A stretch of 64,000 nucleotides of DNA from Solea solea (GCF_958295425.1 NW_026704052.1:311001-375000); one strand, 5' to 3'. Numbered from the stretch's first letter, positions 27,640-40,396 are shown. The notes: generated by a model not told the origin, from the letters alone. Translations and numbers: made by a program.

Positions 27640-28310
27640 GGGCACTTCCTGTTTAAAATGGCAGACTTCCTGTTCGGTCAAGTGCGTGTCCGTAAACGTG
27701 TTCAGGGAACTTCCCTTGTCTTACATATCAAGTTTTGTGCAGATCGGACAATCTTAGAGTTGACTTCCTGTTTCGGGCATTCCACTTCCTGTTGGGAGGT
27801 CATCTCTTGCAGACATGCTCAGGACAGGTCCCTGGTGTCACATAAAAGGTTTCGTGCAAATCGGACAACGTACGGCAAAGTTAGAGGGCACTTCCTGTTT
27901 AAAATGGCCAACTTCCTGTTCGTCTCCGTAAACATGTTCAGGGAAGTTCCCTTGTCTTACATATCAAGTTTTGTTCAGATCGGACAATGTAAGACTTTAC
28001 TTCCTGTTTCGGGCGTTCCACTTCCTGTAGGGAGGTGACCTTTTACGGACATGCTCAGGACAGGTCCCTGGTGTCACATATAAGGTTTTGTGCAGATAGG
28101 ACAACGTACGGCAAAGTTAGAGGGCACTTCCTGTTTAAAATGGCCGACTTCCTGTTCGGTCAACGGCGTCTCCGTAAACATGTTCAGGGAAGGTCCAGTA
28201 ACTCACATATCCAGTTTCGTGTCAATCGGACAATGTAAGACTTTACTTCCTGTTTCGGGCGTTCCACTTCCTGTAGGGAGGTGACCTTTTACGGACATGT
28301 TGAGGAAGGG
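27640..28310 (+). repeat. TTCCTG-rich tandem subrepeats in unit 8
   Basis: Three head-to-tail copies of about 240 bp begin near 27641, 27886 and 28122. Each has GGGCACTTCCTGTTTAAAAT, a second GACTTCCTGTT or AACTTCCTGTT, and further TTCCTG sites. CACTTCCTGT is the reverse of the ETS-family consensus ACAGGAAGTG. Frames through the block differ between copies and are not considered genes. Confidence 0.8.
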
Positions 28311-29019
28311 TCTGGGGTCCCACATACTAAGTTTCAAGTGGATACAACAATCCCTGTTGGAGCAGCATCAAAAACTATAAATGTAATTCTGTCTGCTGTC
28401 ACCAGGGGGCGCTGTATTTGAAAATGAATATTTTCATATAGACGTGTTCAGGGCCGGACTGTCATCAATCCTTGCAAGTTTGGTTCAGATCGGACCAGGA
28501 TTGGCAAAGTTGTAACAGTTTGTTTTTTTATAATTTTCTACCACCACCAGGAGGCGCTGTTTTCAAAATGTACCGTTTCAGCAACATAGTCGTCTTCAGC
28601 AACTAACCATCATCAACTATAGCAAGTTTGGTTGGGATCAGACCTTCCATCGCGAAGTTATAAGAGTTTCATTGTCTGTTATGAAAAATTATTATTATCT
28701 CCAATTTTGGCGCCCCCTATCTCGTACGCCATACAATATTTTAAAAAGCTTTTGATAACTTTTGATGCTCAACTCGTCCACATTGATCTCACCAAGTTTG
28801 AAGGTGATCGCACAAAAGCTCTAGGAGGAGATAATTGAAATACAAGCTGTCATATTGTCTGCTGTCACCAGGGGGCGCTGTTTTCGAAATTTAATATTTT
28901 CATATAGACGTCTTTAGGGCCGGACTATCATCAATCCTAGCAAGTTTGGTTCAGATCGGACCAGGATTCACGAAGTTGTAGCAGTTTGATTTTTTGTCCC
29001 AAAAATCCGACTTTGCGTC

Positions 29020-29033
29020 GTTGCCATGGCAAC
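29020..29033. promoter_or_regulatory. Perfect RFX X-box-like palindrome
   Basis: GTTGCCATGGCAAC is a perfect palindrome matching the RFX consensus GTNRCC-(N)-RGYAAC. Degenerate forms (TACCATGGCAAC, TTGCTGTGGCAAC, TTGACATGGCAAC) sit at the equivalent position in A and B units. Binding is not shown. Confidence 0.5.
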
Positions 29034-29825
29034 ACCGTTAAACGATTTGTCGTCATATTGATCACGCATCATCTACCATGTGTTTTGACTGTTGTCACCA
29101 ATTTTCAGTGCGGTACGATTATCTGTGTAAAAGTTATTCCCGAAATCGTAAAAAAACTTTTTTTTTGTGTATTTTCTTTCACCACAAGAAGGCGCTGTTT
29201 TCAAACTTCACCGTTTTTTCATAGACGTCTTCAGCCATGGCCCATCATCAATGGTAGCAAGTTTGGTTCGGATCGGACCTTCCATCGCAAAGTTATAAGA
29301 GTTTTGTTTTTCTGATGCGAAACATCAGAATCATCACGAACTTTGCCGCCCCCTATCTCGTGCGCCATGCGACATTTGAAAAAACTTTTGATACCGTGAG
29401 CTCCTCAACTGGTCCACAGGGACCTCACCAAGTTTGAAGGTGATCGCACGAAAACTCTAGGAGGAGTTAGTTCAAATACCATTGCTGCGAATTCGCCAAA
29501 ATCGCCAAAAAATCGCCAATCAACCCAAGATGGCGGATTTCCTGTTGGGTTTGGATCATGGTCATAATGTAATTTTTTCTTCATCCTGACCCACTACACA
29601 TGTGTACCGAATTTCGTGCATGTGCGATATTTGTGTTGGTCATGGTGAATTTGGACAGGTGGCGCCGCACTTATTGGCCCCTCCCACATTCAATTTTCGA
29701 CGCACATTCCCCGAACCTTTTTCAGACGTAAATTTACACCAGGATTGATGCGGTCACAAAAATTGGTGAGTTTTGGGGTATGGGAAAGGCCTCAAAAAGG
29801 CAATTCATTTGGGGGAATAATAAGA

Positions 29826-29942
29826 ACTAGTACCGCGCGCGGTTCTGAACGGGTTCGAGCCGACCCACGCGGGTCGCCGTGTGCCACGGCTCCCCGCGTG
29901 CCTCGCGCTCTCACCCGTTCATTCACCGCGCGCGGTACTAGT
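29826..29942. repeat. Class-C head hairpin, second copy
   Basis: Same 17-bp perfect arms and 117-bp span as the hairpin at 27418. Confidence 0.9.
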
Positions 29943-30019
29943 TATTTTCAGTACTAGTTATTTTCAGCGGCGTCCCCACGCATGTCGATCCAAATTTCGG
30001 GGGGATCGGGCAACGTATG

Positions 30020-30690
30020 GCAAAGTTATAGGGCACTTCCTGTTTAAAATGGCCGACTTCCTGTTCGGTCAAATGCGCATCCGTAAACGTGTTCAGGGAA
30101 GTTCCCTTGTCTTACATATCAAGTTTTGTTCAGATCGGACAATCTTAGAGTTTACTTCCTGTTTCGGGCATTCCACTTCCTGTTGGGAGGTCACCTTTTG
30201 CAGACATGCTCAGGACAGGTCCCTGGTGTCACATATAAGGTTTTGTGCAAATCGGACAATGTACTGCAAAGTTAGAGGGCACTTCCTGTTTAAAATGGCC
30301 AACTTCCTGTTCATCTCTGGAAACATGTTCAGGGAAGGTCCCGTAACTCACATATCTAGTTTTGTGTCAATCGGACAATGTAAGACTTTACTTCCTGTTT
30401 CGGGCGTTCCACTTCCTGTAGGGAGGTGACCTTTTACGGACATGCTCAGGACAGGTCCCTGGTGTCACATATAAGATTTTGTGCAAATCGGACAACGTAC
30501 GGCAAAGTTAGAGGGCACTTCCTGTTTAAAATGGCCGACTTCCTGTTCAGTCAACGGCGTCTCCGTAAACATGTTCAGGGAAGGTCCAGTAACTCACATA
30601 TCTAGTTTCGTGTCAATCGGACAATGTAAGACTTTACTTCCTGTTTCGGGCGTTCCACTTCCTGTAGGGAGGTGACCTTTTACGGACATG
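30020..30690 (+). repeat. TTCCTG-rich tandem subrepeats in unit 9
   Basis: Three copies starting near 30031, 30276 and 30513, matching those of unit 8. Confidence 0.8.
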
Positions 30691-31410
30691 TTGAGGAAGG
30701 GTCTGGGGTCCCACATACTAAGTTTCAAGTGGATACAACAATCCCTGTTGGAGCAGCATCAAAAACTATAAATGTAATTCGGTCTGCTGTCACCAGGGGG
30801 CGCTGTATTTGAAAATGAATATTTTCATATAGACGTGTTCAGGGCCGGACTGTCATCAATCCTTGCAAGTTTGGTTCAGATCGGACCAGGATTGGCAAAG
30901 TTGTAACAGTTTGTTTTTTTAGAATTTTCTACCACCACCAGGAGGCGCTGTTTTCAAGATGTACCGTTTCAGCAACATAGTCGTCTTCAGCAACTAACCA
31001 TCATCAACTATAGCAAGTTTGGTTGGGATCAGACCTTCCATCGCGAAGTTATAAGAGTTTCATTGTCTGTTATGAAAAATTATTATTATCTCCAATTTTG
31101 GCGCCCCCTATCTCGTACGCCATACAATATTTTAAAAAGCTTTTGATAACTTTTGATGCTCAACTCGTCCACATTGATCTCACCAAGTTTGAAGGTGATC
31201 GCACAAAAGCTCTAGGAGGAGATAATTGAAATACAAGCTGTCATATTGTCTACTGTCACCAGGGGGCGCTGTTTTCGAAATTGAATATTTTCATATAGAC
31301 GTCTTTAGGGCCGGACTATCATCAATCCTAGCAAGTTTGGTTCAGATCGGACCAGGATTCGCGAAGTTGTAGCAGTTTGATTTTTTGTCCCAAAAATCCG
31401 ACTTTGCGTC

Positions 31411-31424
31411 GTTGCCATGGCAAC
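31411..31424. promoter_or_regulatory. Perfect RFX X-box-like palindrome, second copy
   Basis: GTTGCCATGGCAAC again, at the same place in unit 9. Confidence 0.5.
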
Positions 31425-32248
31425 ACCGTTAAACGATTTGTCGTCATATTGATCACGCATCATCTACCATGTGTTTTGACTGTTGTCACCAATTTTGAGT
31501 GCGGTACGATTATCTGTGTAAAAGTTATTCCTGAAATCGTAAAAAAACTTTTTTTTTGTGTATTTTCTTTCACCACAAGGAGGCGCTGTTTTCAAACTTC
31601 ACCGTTTTTTCATAGACGTCTTCAGCCATGGCCCATCATCAATCATAGCAAGTTTGGTTCGGATCGGACCTTCCATCGCAAAGTTATAAGAGTTTTTTTT
31701 TTCTGATGCGAAACATCAGAATCATCACGAACTTTGCCGCCCCCTATCTCGTGCGCCGTGCGACATTTGAAATTTTTTTTGATACCGTGAGCTCCTCAAC
31801 TGGTCCACAGGGACCTCACCAAGTTTGAAGGTGATCGCACAAAAACTTTAGGAGGAGTTAGTTCAAATACCATTGCTGCGAATTCGCCAAAATCGCCAAA
31901 AAATGGCCAATCAACCCAAGATGGCGGATTTCCTGTTGGGTTTGGATCATGGTCATAATGTAATTTTTTCTTCATCCTGACCCACTACACATGTGTACCG
32001 AATTTCGTGCATGTGCGATATTTGTGTTGGTCATGGTGAATTTGGACAGGTGGCGCCGCACTTATTGGCCCCTCCCACATTCAATTTTCGACGCACATTC
32101 CCCGAACCTTTTTCAGACGTAAATTTACACCAGGATTGATGCGGTCACAAAAATTGGTGAGTTTTGGGGTATGGGAAAGGCCTCAAAAAGGCAATTCATT
32201 TGGGGGAATAATAAGAATAATAATAATAATAATCCTTCCAGTTTCAAT

Positions 32249-32279
32249 AGGTTTCTTGCAACCTTGTTGCTCGAACCCT
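32249..32279 (+). repeat. Tail hairpin between units 9 and 10
   Basis: AGGTTTCTTGCAAC and GTTGCTCGAACCCT with a CTT loop. The left arm has one change from the usual AGGGTTC. Confidence 0.75.
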
Positions 32280-32289
32280 AATAATAATA

Positions 32290-35200
32290 ACTAGTACCGC
32301 AAGCGGTAATTGACGGGTTCGAGCTTGACGGCTCGCGAGTCCCCGTGCGTCCACGTCGCAGCGCGAGTCCTCTTCCTCATCTTCCGTTCATTCACCGCTT
32401 GTGGTACTGGTTATTTTCAGCTGCATCCCCGCGCAATGTCAGGCGTGTCCTTTTAAAATGGCCGTCTTCCTGTTGGGTGAAAGGCGTGTCCGTAAACGTG
32501 TTTAGGGAAGGTACCTTGACTTACATAACAAGTTTTGTGTGGATCGGAGAATGTCAGACTTTACTTCCTGTTTCGGGAGTTGTACTTCCTGTAAGGAGGT
32601 CATCCTTTACAGACATGTTCAGGGCGGGTCTGAGGTCTGAGGTCTAACAGTGTGATTTCGTCTATAAGTTGTTATTTTTGTGAAAAACAACTGATGGTAT
32701 CAGAATTGAAGCTGAATTTTAGAAATAACTAGTTATTTTTGTGATAGAACATCTGATGGTATAAGAATTTAGGGTGCATTTTCTCTTTTTTCCGTCTGTT
32801 ACTTTTTCTCTCTTCCCATTTTCCCTGTTTTTTTTTTCCTTGGCCCCTCTTGCAGTACCTTTTGCCCCATCTTTCCCTTTCAGAGCAGCATGAGAAACTG
32901 TAAATGTTAGATTTGATAGATTTGTAGGCAAATGCCTCCATCATGTGGCGAACAAAGGTTACTGCACTGAGGAACAACTCAGTAAAGTGGATCCTGTGTA
33001 GTGTTCTTATGTCAACACCATTGAACGATTTGTTATCATATTCAGCAAGCATCATCTACCATGTGTTTTACATGTTTTCATTCATTTTGAGTATGATACA
33101 ATGAAATTTGTTAAAGTTATAAGGGAAATTGTGAAATTGTATTTTCTGTTACCACCAGAAGGCGCTGTTTTTAAAATGTACAGTTTTTGCATAAGCATCT
33201 TCAGCAAGATCCCATCATCGATCGTCACTAGTTTGGTTAAGATCTAACCTTTCATCGCAAAGTTATAAGAGTTTGTTGTTGTAGCGAAATACCAGACGTC
33301 ATATTGTCTGCCGTCAACAGGGGGCGATGTTTTCAAAATGTACAGTTTTTGCATAGACATCTTTAGCAAGGGCCCATCATCGATTGTCACTTGTTTAGTT
33401 AATATCTGACCTTCCATGGCAAAGTTATAAGAGATTGTTGTGTGTTACGAGGAATCGTGATTTTCGCCAACTTTGCCGCCCTTCTTCTTGTTAGCCGTGA
33501 TACTTAATGAAAAGATTTTGATACCTTTGGATCCTCAACTTGTCCACAGTGACCTCACAAAGTTTGAAGGTGATCCCATTAAAGCTCTTTGACAAGTGCG
33601 TTCACATACCATTGGTGCGAAATGGCCAAAATCTGCTAAAAATGTACTTTCAATCCAAGATGGCGGCTTTCCTGTTCGTTTCAGAGCTTAGGATGCTTTG
33701 AATTTTTTGACCGTCCCAACCTAAGGAACGCGTGAGTACCAAGTTTAGTGCATGTACATTAAACGTGCTCCTCAGGAGGACAAGTTTTACGGGTTGTAAG
33801 AGTTTTGCCTTTTGTTGTGAGAAATATGAATGAACGCCAACTTTGGCGCCCCTTATCTCGAAAACCATGGGACATTTTGAAAAACTTTTAATAACTTTAG
33901 ATCCTCAACTTGTCCACAGTGACCTCACAAAGTTTGAAGGTGATCCCATTAAAGCTCTATGACAAGTGCGTTCACATACCATTGGTGCGAAATGGCCAAA
34001 ATCTCCCAAAAATTTACTTTCAATCCAAGATGGCGGCTTTCCTGTTCGCTTTAGAGCTTCGGCTACGCTGACTTTTTTGACCGTCTGGACCTAAGGAACG
34101 CGTGAGTACCAAGTTTCATGCATGTACATTCAACGTGATCCTCAGGAGGACAAGTTTTACGGGTTGTAAGAGTTTTGCCTTTTGTTGTGAGAAATATGAA
34201 TGAACGCCAACTTTGGCGCCCCCTATCTCGAAAACCATGCGACATTTTGAAAAACTTTTAATAACTTTAGATCCTCAACTTGTCCACAGTGACCTCACAA
34301 AGTTTAAAGGTGATCGCACAAAAGCTCTAGGACTAGTTCATTCAAATACCAGGCGTCATAGTGTCTGCTGTCACCAGGGGGCGCTGTTTTTGAAAGTGAA
34401 TATTTTCATATAGGCGTCTTCAGGGCTGGACTATCATCAATCCAAGCAAGTTTGGTTCAGATCGGACTCGGATTCGTAAAGTTGTAGCAGTTTGTTTTTT
34501 GTCACAAATATCTGACTTTGCAGTGTTGCTGTGGCAACACCGTTGAACGATTTGTTATCATATTAAGCACGCATCATCGAACATGTGTTTTAAATGTTTT
34601 CCCAATTTTTGAGTTTGATACGATTAACTCTGTAAAAGTTATAACCGAAATTGTTTTTTTTTGTATATTTTGTTACCACAAGGAGGCACTGTGCTCAAAA
34701 TTTACGTTTTTTTCACAGACTTCTTCAGCAATGGTCCATCATCAACCCTAGGTAATTTGGTTGGGATGTGACCTTCTATCGCAAAGTTATAAGAGTTTTG
34801 TTGCCTGTGGCGAAACATTAAAATTTTCACCAACTTTGCCGGCCCCTTACTCTTAGGTCATAATATCTATTGAAAAGATTTTGATACCTTTGGATCCTCA
34901 ACTTGTCCAAAGTGACCTCACCAAGTTTGAAGGTGATCCCATGAAAGTTCTAGGACAAATCTGTTCAAATATCATTGGTGCGAAATGGCCAAAATCAGCA
35001 AAGCATTTACTTTCAATCCAAGATGGCGGCTTTCCTGTTCGTTTTAGAGCATAGGCTACGCTGACTTTTTTGACCGGCCCGACCTAAGGAACACGTGTAC
35101 CAAGTTTCGTGCATGTACATTAAACGTGCTCCTCAGGACCACAAGTTTTAGGGGTTGGAGCAGTTTTTTGGCCCGTCCACTTTCACCAGGGGGCGCTGAT

Positions 35201-36803
35201 TTTGACATGAAATATTTTCACATAGGTTTGTTCAGGGCCAGACTATCAACAATCCTAGCAAGTTTGGCTCAGATTGGACCAAGATTGGAAAAGTTGTGAC
35301 AGTTTTTTTTTTTTTGTATTTTCTACCACCACCAGGAGGCGCTGTTTTCAAAATTTATTGTTTTCGGCAATGAAGTCGCCTTCAGCAACTACCCATTATC
35401 AATCATAGGAAGTTTGGTTGGGATTGGATCTTCCATCGCAAAGTTATAAGAGTTTCGCTTTTTGTAGTGAAAAATAGGAATTTACACCCACTTTGGCGCC
35501 CCCTATCTCGTACACCATGAGACATTTTAAAAAACTTTTGATAACTTAAGTTCCTCAACTGGTTCACAGTGACCTGACCAAGTTTAAAGGTGATCGCACA
35601 AGAACTCTAGGATTAATTCATTCAAATACCAGAGGTCATATTGTCTCCGTCACCAGGGGGTGCTGTTTTTGAAAGTGAATATTTTCATATAGGTGTCTTC
35701 AGGGCCGGACTATCATCAATCCTAGCAAGTTTGGTTCAGATTGGACTAGGATTCGCAAAGTGGTAGCAGTTTGTTTTTTTGTCGCAAAAATCCGACTTCG
35801 CATCATTACCATGGCAACATCATGTAACTCTACGCCATCATATTGAGCATGCATCATCTACCTTGTGTTTAGGGGGATTTTTACCAATTTTGAGTTTGAT
35901 ACGATAATCTCTGTAAAAGTTATTCCCGAAATTGTAAAAGTAATTTTTTTTTTTCATTTTCTGCCACCACCAGGAGGCGATGTTTACAAACTTGACAGTT
36001 TTTGCATAGGCCTCTTCAGCAAGGGCCCATCATCTATCGCCACAAGTTTGGTTAAGATCGGACCTTCTATCGCAAAGTTATAAGAGTTTTGTTGCCTGTG
36101 GCGAAAATCTTAAATTTTCACCAACTTTGACGCCCCCTTTCTCGTACGCCATGATACTTATAAAAAAGTTTTCAGGAACTTTAGATCCTCAACTTGTCCA
36201 CAGTGACCTCACCAAATTTGAACGTGATCCCATGTAAGCTCTGGGACAAGTTCGTTCAAATACCGATGGTGTGAAATGGCCAAAATCGCCTCTGTTTTGG
36301 CGTGCAATCCAAGATGGCGGCCTTCCTGTAGGATTCACAGGGAAGTTGTCATCGACTTTTTTGACCGTCCCCACCTCATGAACATGTGTGCCAAGTTTCG
36401 TTCATGTACGTTAAACCCAAGAGCAGATGACCTAATAGAAGTTTTTTGCGTCAGTTTTTAGCCCCGCCCTCTTCCATTTTTTGACGCACATTTCTTGAAA
36501 CACTGATATACGTAATTTTACACCAGGTCTGATGGGGTTGCAAAATTTGGTGAGTTTTGGGGCATGGGAAAGGCCTCAAAAACGCGATTCATTTATGGGA
36601 ATAATAATAATAAGAATAAGAATAATCTTAGCGATTACAATAGGGTTCTTGCGCAACCAAGTTGCTCGAACCCTAATAAGAATAATCTTCACAGTTTCAA
36701 TAGGGTTCTTGCAACCAAGTTGCTCGAACCCTAATAATAATAATAAAAAGAATAATCTTCACAGTTTCAATAGGGTTCTTGCAACCAAGTTGCTCGAACC
36801 CTA
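32290..36803 (+). mobile_element. Array unit 10, class A head, type-2 tail
   Basis: Same head-tail combination as unit 4. A roughly 1.2-kb stretch of the usual body, including the CTCF-consensus string, is missing after about 33320. The tail region is expanded: after the AAT/AAG run come three successive AGGGTTC hairpin modules (36642-36802) before the head of unit 11. Confidence 0.78.
36642..36802 (+). repeat. Three tandem tail hairpins at the end of unit 10
   Basis: Hairpins at 36642-36674, 36702-36732 and 36772-36802 each have AGGGTTC and GAACCCT arms with an inner GCAAC/GTTGC stem. They are separated by AAT/AAG-rich spacers carrying TCTTCACAGTTTCAAT. The first has an extra GC (TTGCGCAACC). 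Confidence 0.85.
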
Positions 36804-39800
36804 ACTAGTACCGCAAGCGGTAATTGACGGGTTCGAGCTTGACGGCTCGCGAGTCCCCGTGCGTCCACGTCGCAGCGCGAGTCCTCTTCCTCATCTTCCG
36901 TTCATTCACCGTTTGTGGTACTGGTTATTTTCAGCTGCATCCCCGCGCAATGTCAAGCGTGTCCTTTTAAAATGGCCGTCTTCCTGTTGGGTGAAAGGCG
37001 TGTCCGTAAACGTGTTTAGGGAAGGTACCTTGACTTACATAACAAGTTTCGTGTGGATCGGAGAATGTCAGACTTTACTTCCTGTTTCGGGAGTAGTACT
37101 TCCTGTAAAGCGGTCATCCTTTACAGACATGTTCAGGGCGGGTCTGAGGTCTGAGGTCTAACAGTGTGAATTCGTCTATAAGTTGTTATTTTTGTGAAAA
37201 ACAACTGATGGTATCAGAATTGAAGCTGAATTTTAGAAATAACTAGTTATTTTTGTGATGGAACATCTGATGGTATAAGAAATTAGGGTGCATTTTCTCT
37301 TTTTTCCCTCTATTACTTTTTCTCTCTTCCCATTTTCCCTGTTTTTTTTTTCCTTGGCCCCTCTTGCAGTACCTTTTGCCCCATCTTTCCCTTTCAGAGC
37401 AGCATGAGAAACTGTAAATGTTAGATTTGATAGATTTGTAGGCAAATGCCTCCATCATGTGGCGAACAAAGGTTACTGCACTGACGAACAACTCAGTAGA
37501 GTGGATATGTGTAGTGTTCTTATGTCAACACCATTGAACGATTTGTTATCATATTCAGCAAGCATCATCTACCATGTGTTTTACATGTTTTCATTCATTT
37601 TGAGTATGATACAATGAAATTTGTTAAAGTTATAAGGGAAATTGTGAAATTGTATTTTCTGTTACCACCAGAAGGCGCTGTTTTTAAAATGTACAGTTTT
37701 TGCATAAGCATCTTCAGCAAGATCCCATCATCGATCGTCACTAGTTTGGTTAAGATCTAACCTTTCATCGCAAAGTTATAAGAGTTTGTTGTTGTAGTGA
37801 AATACCAGACGTCATATTGTCTGCCGTCAACAGGGGGCACTGTTTTTGAAAGTGAATATTTTCATATAGGCATCTTCAGGGATTGACTATCATCAATCCT
37901 AGCAAGTTTGGTTCAGATTGGAATAGCATTCGCAAAGTGGTAGCAGTTTGTTTTTTGTCGCAAATATCTGACTTTGCAGTGTTGTCATTGCAACACTGTT
38001 GAACAATTTGTTTTCATATTAGGCACGCATCATCTACCATGTGTTTTGAATGTTTTCCCAAATTTTGAGTTTGATACAAGGAAATTTGTTAAAGTTATCA
38101 GGGAAATTGTGAACTTGTACTTTCTGTTACCACCAGGTGGCACTGTTTCCAAAATTTACAGTTTTTGCATAGGCATCTTCAGCAAAAGCCCATCATCGAT
38201 CATCACAAATTTGGTTAAGATCTGACCTTCAATCGCAAAGTTATAAGAGTTTGTTGTGTGTTGCGAAATACCAGACTTCCTAGTGTTTGCCACCACCAAG
38301 AGGCGATGTTTTCAAAATGTACAGTTTTTGCATAGACATCTTTACCAAGGGCCCATCATCGATTGTCACTAGTTTGGTTAATAGCTGACCTTCCATGGCA
38401 AAGTTATAAGAAATTGTTGAGTGTTGCGAGGAATCGTGATTTTCGCCAACTTTGCCGCCCTTCTTCTTGTTCGCCGTGATACTTAATGAAAAGATTTTGA
38501 TACCTTTGGATCCTCAACTTGTCCACAGTGACCTCACAAAGTTTGAAGGTGATCCCATCAAAGCTCTATGACAAGTGCGTTCACATACCATTGGTGCGAA
38601 ATGGCCAAAATCTGCCAAAAATGTACTTTCAATCCAAGAGGGCGGCCTTCTTGTTCGTTTTAGAGCTTAGGCTGCTTTGAATTTTTTGACCGTCCCGACC
38701 TAAGGAACGCGTGAGTACCAAGTTTAGTGCATGTACATTAAACGTGCTCCTCAGGAGGACAAGTGTTAGGGGTTATAAGAGTTTTGCCTTTTGTTGTGAA
38801 GAATATGAATGAACGCCAACTTTGGCGCCCCCTATCTCAAAAACCATGCGACATTTTGAAAAACTTTTAATATCTTTAGATCCTCAACTTGTCCACAGTG
38901 ACCTCACAAAGTTTGAAGGTGATCCCATTAAAGCTCTATGACAAGTGCGTTCACATACCATTGGTGCGAAATGGCCAAAATCTGCCAAAAATGTACTTTC
39001 AATCCAAGATGGCGGCTTTCCTGTTCGCTTTAGAGGTTTGGCTACGCTGACTTTTTTGACCGTCTGGACCTAAGGAACGCGTGAGTACCAAGCTTTGTGC
39101 ATGTACATTCAACGTGCTCCTCAGGAGGACAAGTTTTACGGGTTGTAAGAGTTTCGCCTCTTGTTGTAAAAAATATTGATGAACGCCAACTTTGGCGCCC
39201 CCTATCTCGTACACCGAGCGACATTTTAAAAAGCTTTCAGGAACTTATGCTCGGCAACTTGTTCACAGTGACCTCACAAACTTTCAAGGTGATCGCACAA
39301 AAACTCTAGGACTAGTTCATTCAAATATCAGGTGTCATAGTGTCTGCTGTCACCAGGAGGCGCTGTTTTTGAAAGTGAATATTTTCATATAGGCGTCTTC
39401 ACGGGCGGACTATCATCAATCCTAGCAAGTTTGGTTCAGATTGGACTCAGATTCGCAAAGTTGTAGCAGTTTGTTTTTTTGTCACAAATATCTGACTTTG
39501 CAGTGTTACCATGGCAACACCGTTGAACGATTTGTTATCATATTAAGCACGCATCAGCTATCATGTGTTTTGATTGTTTTCACAAATTTTGGGTTTGATA
39601 CGATTAACTATGTAAAAGTTATTACCGAAATTGTGTACTTTTTGTATTTTCTGTTACCACAAGGAGGCGCTGTGCTAAAAATGTACGTTTTTTTCACAGA
39701 CTTCTTCAGCAATGGGCAATCATCAACCCTAGGTAATTTGGTTGGGATGTGACCTTCTCTCACAAAGTTATAAGAGTTTTGTTGCCTGTGGCGAAAAATT

Positions 39801-40315
39801 TAAATTTTCATCAACTTTGCCGGCCCCTTTCTCGTACGCCATGCGACATTTGAACTAACCATAAGCATCGTAAGCTCCTGAACTTGTCCACAGTGACCTC
39901 ACCAAGTTTGAACGTGATCCCATGTAAGCTCTAGGACAAGTTCGTTCAAATACCGATGGTGCGAAATGGCCAAAATCAACAAAAAATGAACTTTCAATCC
40001 AAGATGGCGGCTTTCCTGTTCGTTTTAGAGCATAGGCTACGCTGACTTTTTTGACCGTCCCGACCTAAGGAACGCGTGTACCAAGTTTCGTGCATGTGCA
40101 TTAAACGTGCTTCTCAGGCCTACGCGTTTTAGGGGGTGGAGCAGTTATTTGCCCCGCCCACTTTCATTTTTTAACGCACATTCCCCGAAACACTAATTAA
40201 CGTAAATTTACACCAGGTCTGATGCGGTTGCAAAAATTGGTGAGTTTTGGGGCATGTTCAGGGCCTCAAAAACGCGATTCATTTGGCGGGCGGAAGAAGA
40301 AGAAGAAGAAGAAGA
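36804..40315 (+). mobile_element. Array unit 11, class A head, type-1 tail
   Basis: Close copy of unit 5: class-A head, pyrimidine tract, CTCF-consensus string (38130-38143), paired subrepeats of about 370 bp, type-1 tail and an AAG microsatellite running into the bare head at 40316. Confidence 0.78.
38130..38143 (+). promoter_or_regulatory. Perfect CTCF-core string (4 of 4)
   Basis: Same 14-mer as at 890, in unit 11. Confidence 0.5.
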
Positions 40316-40396
40316 ACTAGTACCGCAAGCGGTAATGAACGGGTTCGAGCTTGACGCCTCGCGAGTCGCCGTGCGTCCACGTCGCTACGCGAGTCA
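40316..40396 (+). mobile_element. Bare unit head directly 5' of the gene-bearing block
   Basis: It has ACTAGTACCGCAAGCGGTAA, GGGTTCGAGC and CGCGAGTC like the other heads. After GCGAGTCAC it leaves the repeat and enters unique sequence. The second hairpin arm is absent. It may be the 5' terminus of the gene-bearing element or a head cut by its insertion. Confidence 0.8.

Larger units (their letters stand above)
27418..29825 (+). mobile_element. Array unit 8, class C
   Basis: A shorter and more diverged class. The GC-rich head is ACTAGTACCGCGCGCGG ... and its exact inverse. It is followed by three tandem ACTAGTTATTTTCAG repeats, three TTCCTG-rich subrepeats of about 240 bp, a shortened body and the conserved tail. 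Unit 9 is an almost identical tandem neighbour. Confidence 0.78.
29826..32289 (+). mobile_element. Array unit 9, class C
   Basis: Near-identical to unit 8 with the same hairpin head, two (not three) ACTAGTTATTTTCAG repeats, three ETS-rich subrepeats and the same tail. The tail is extended by AAT repeats and one AGGGTTC-type hairpin (32249-32279) before the class-A head of unit 10. Confidence 0.78.
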
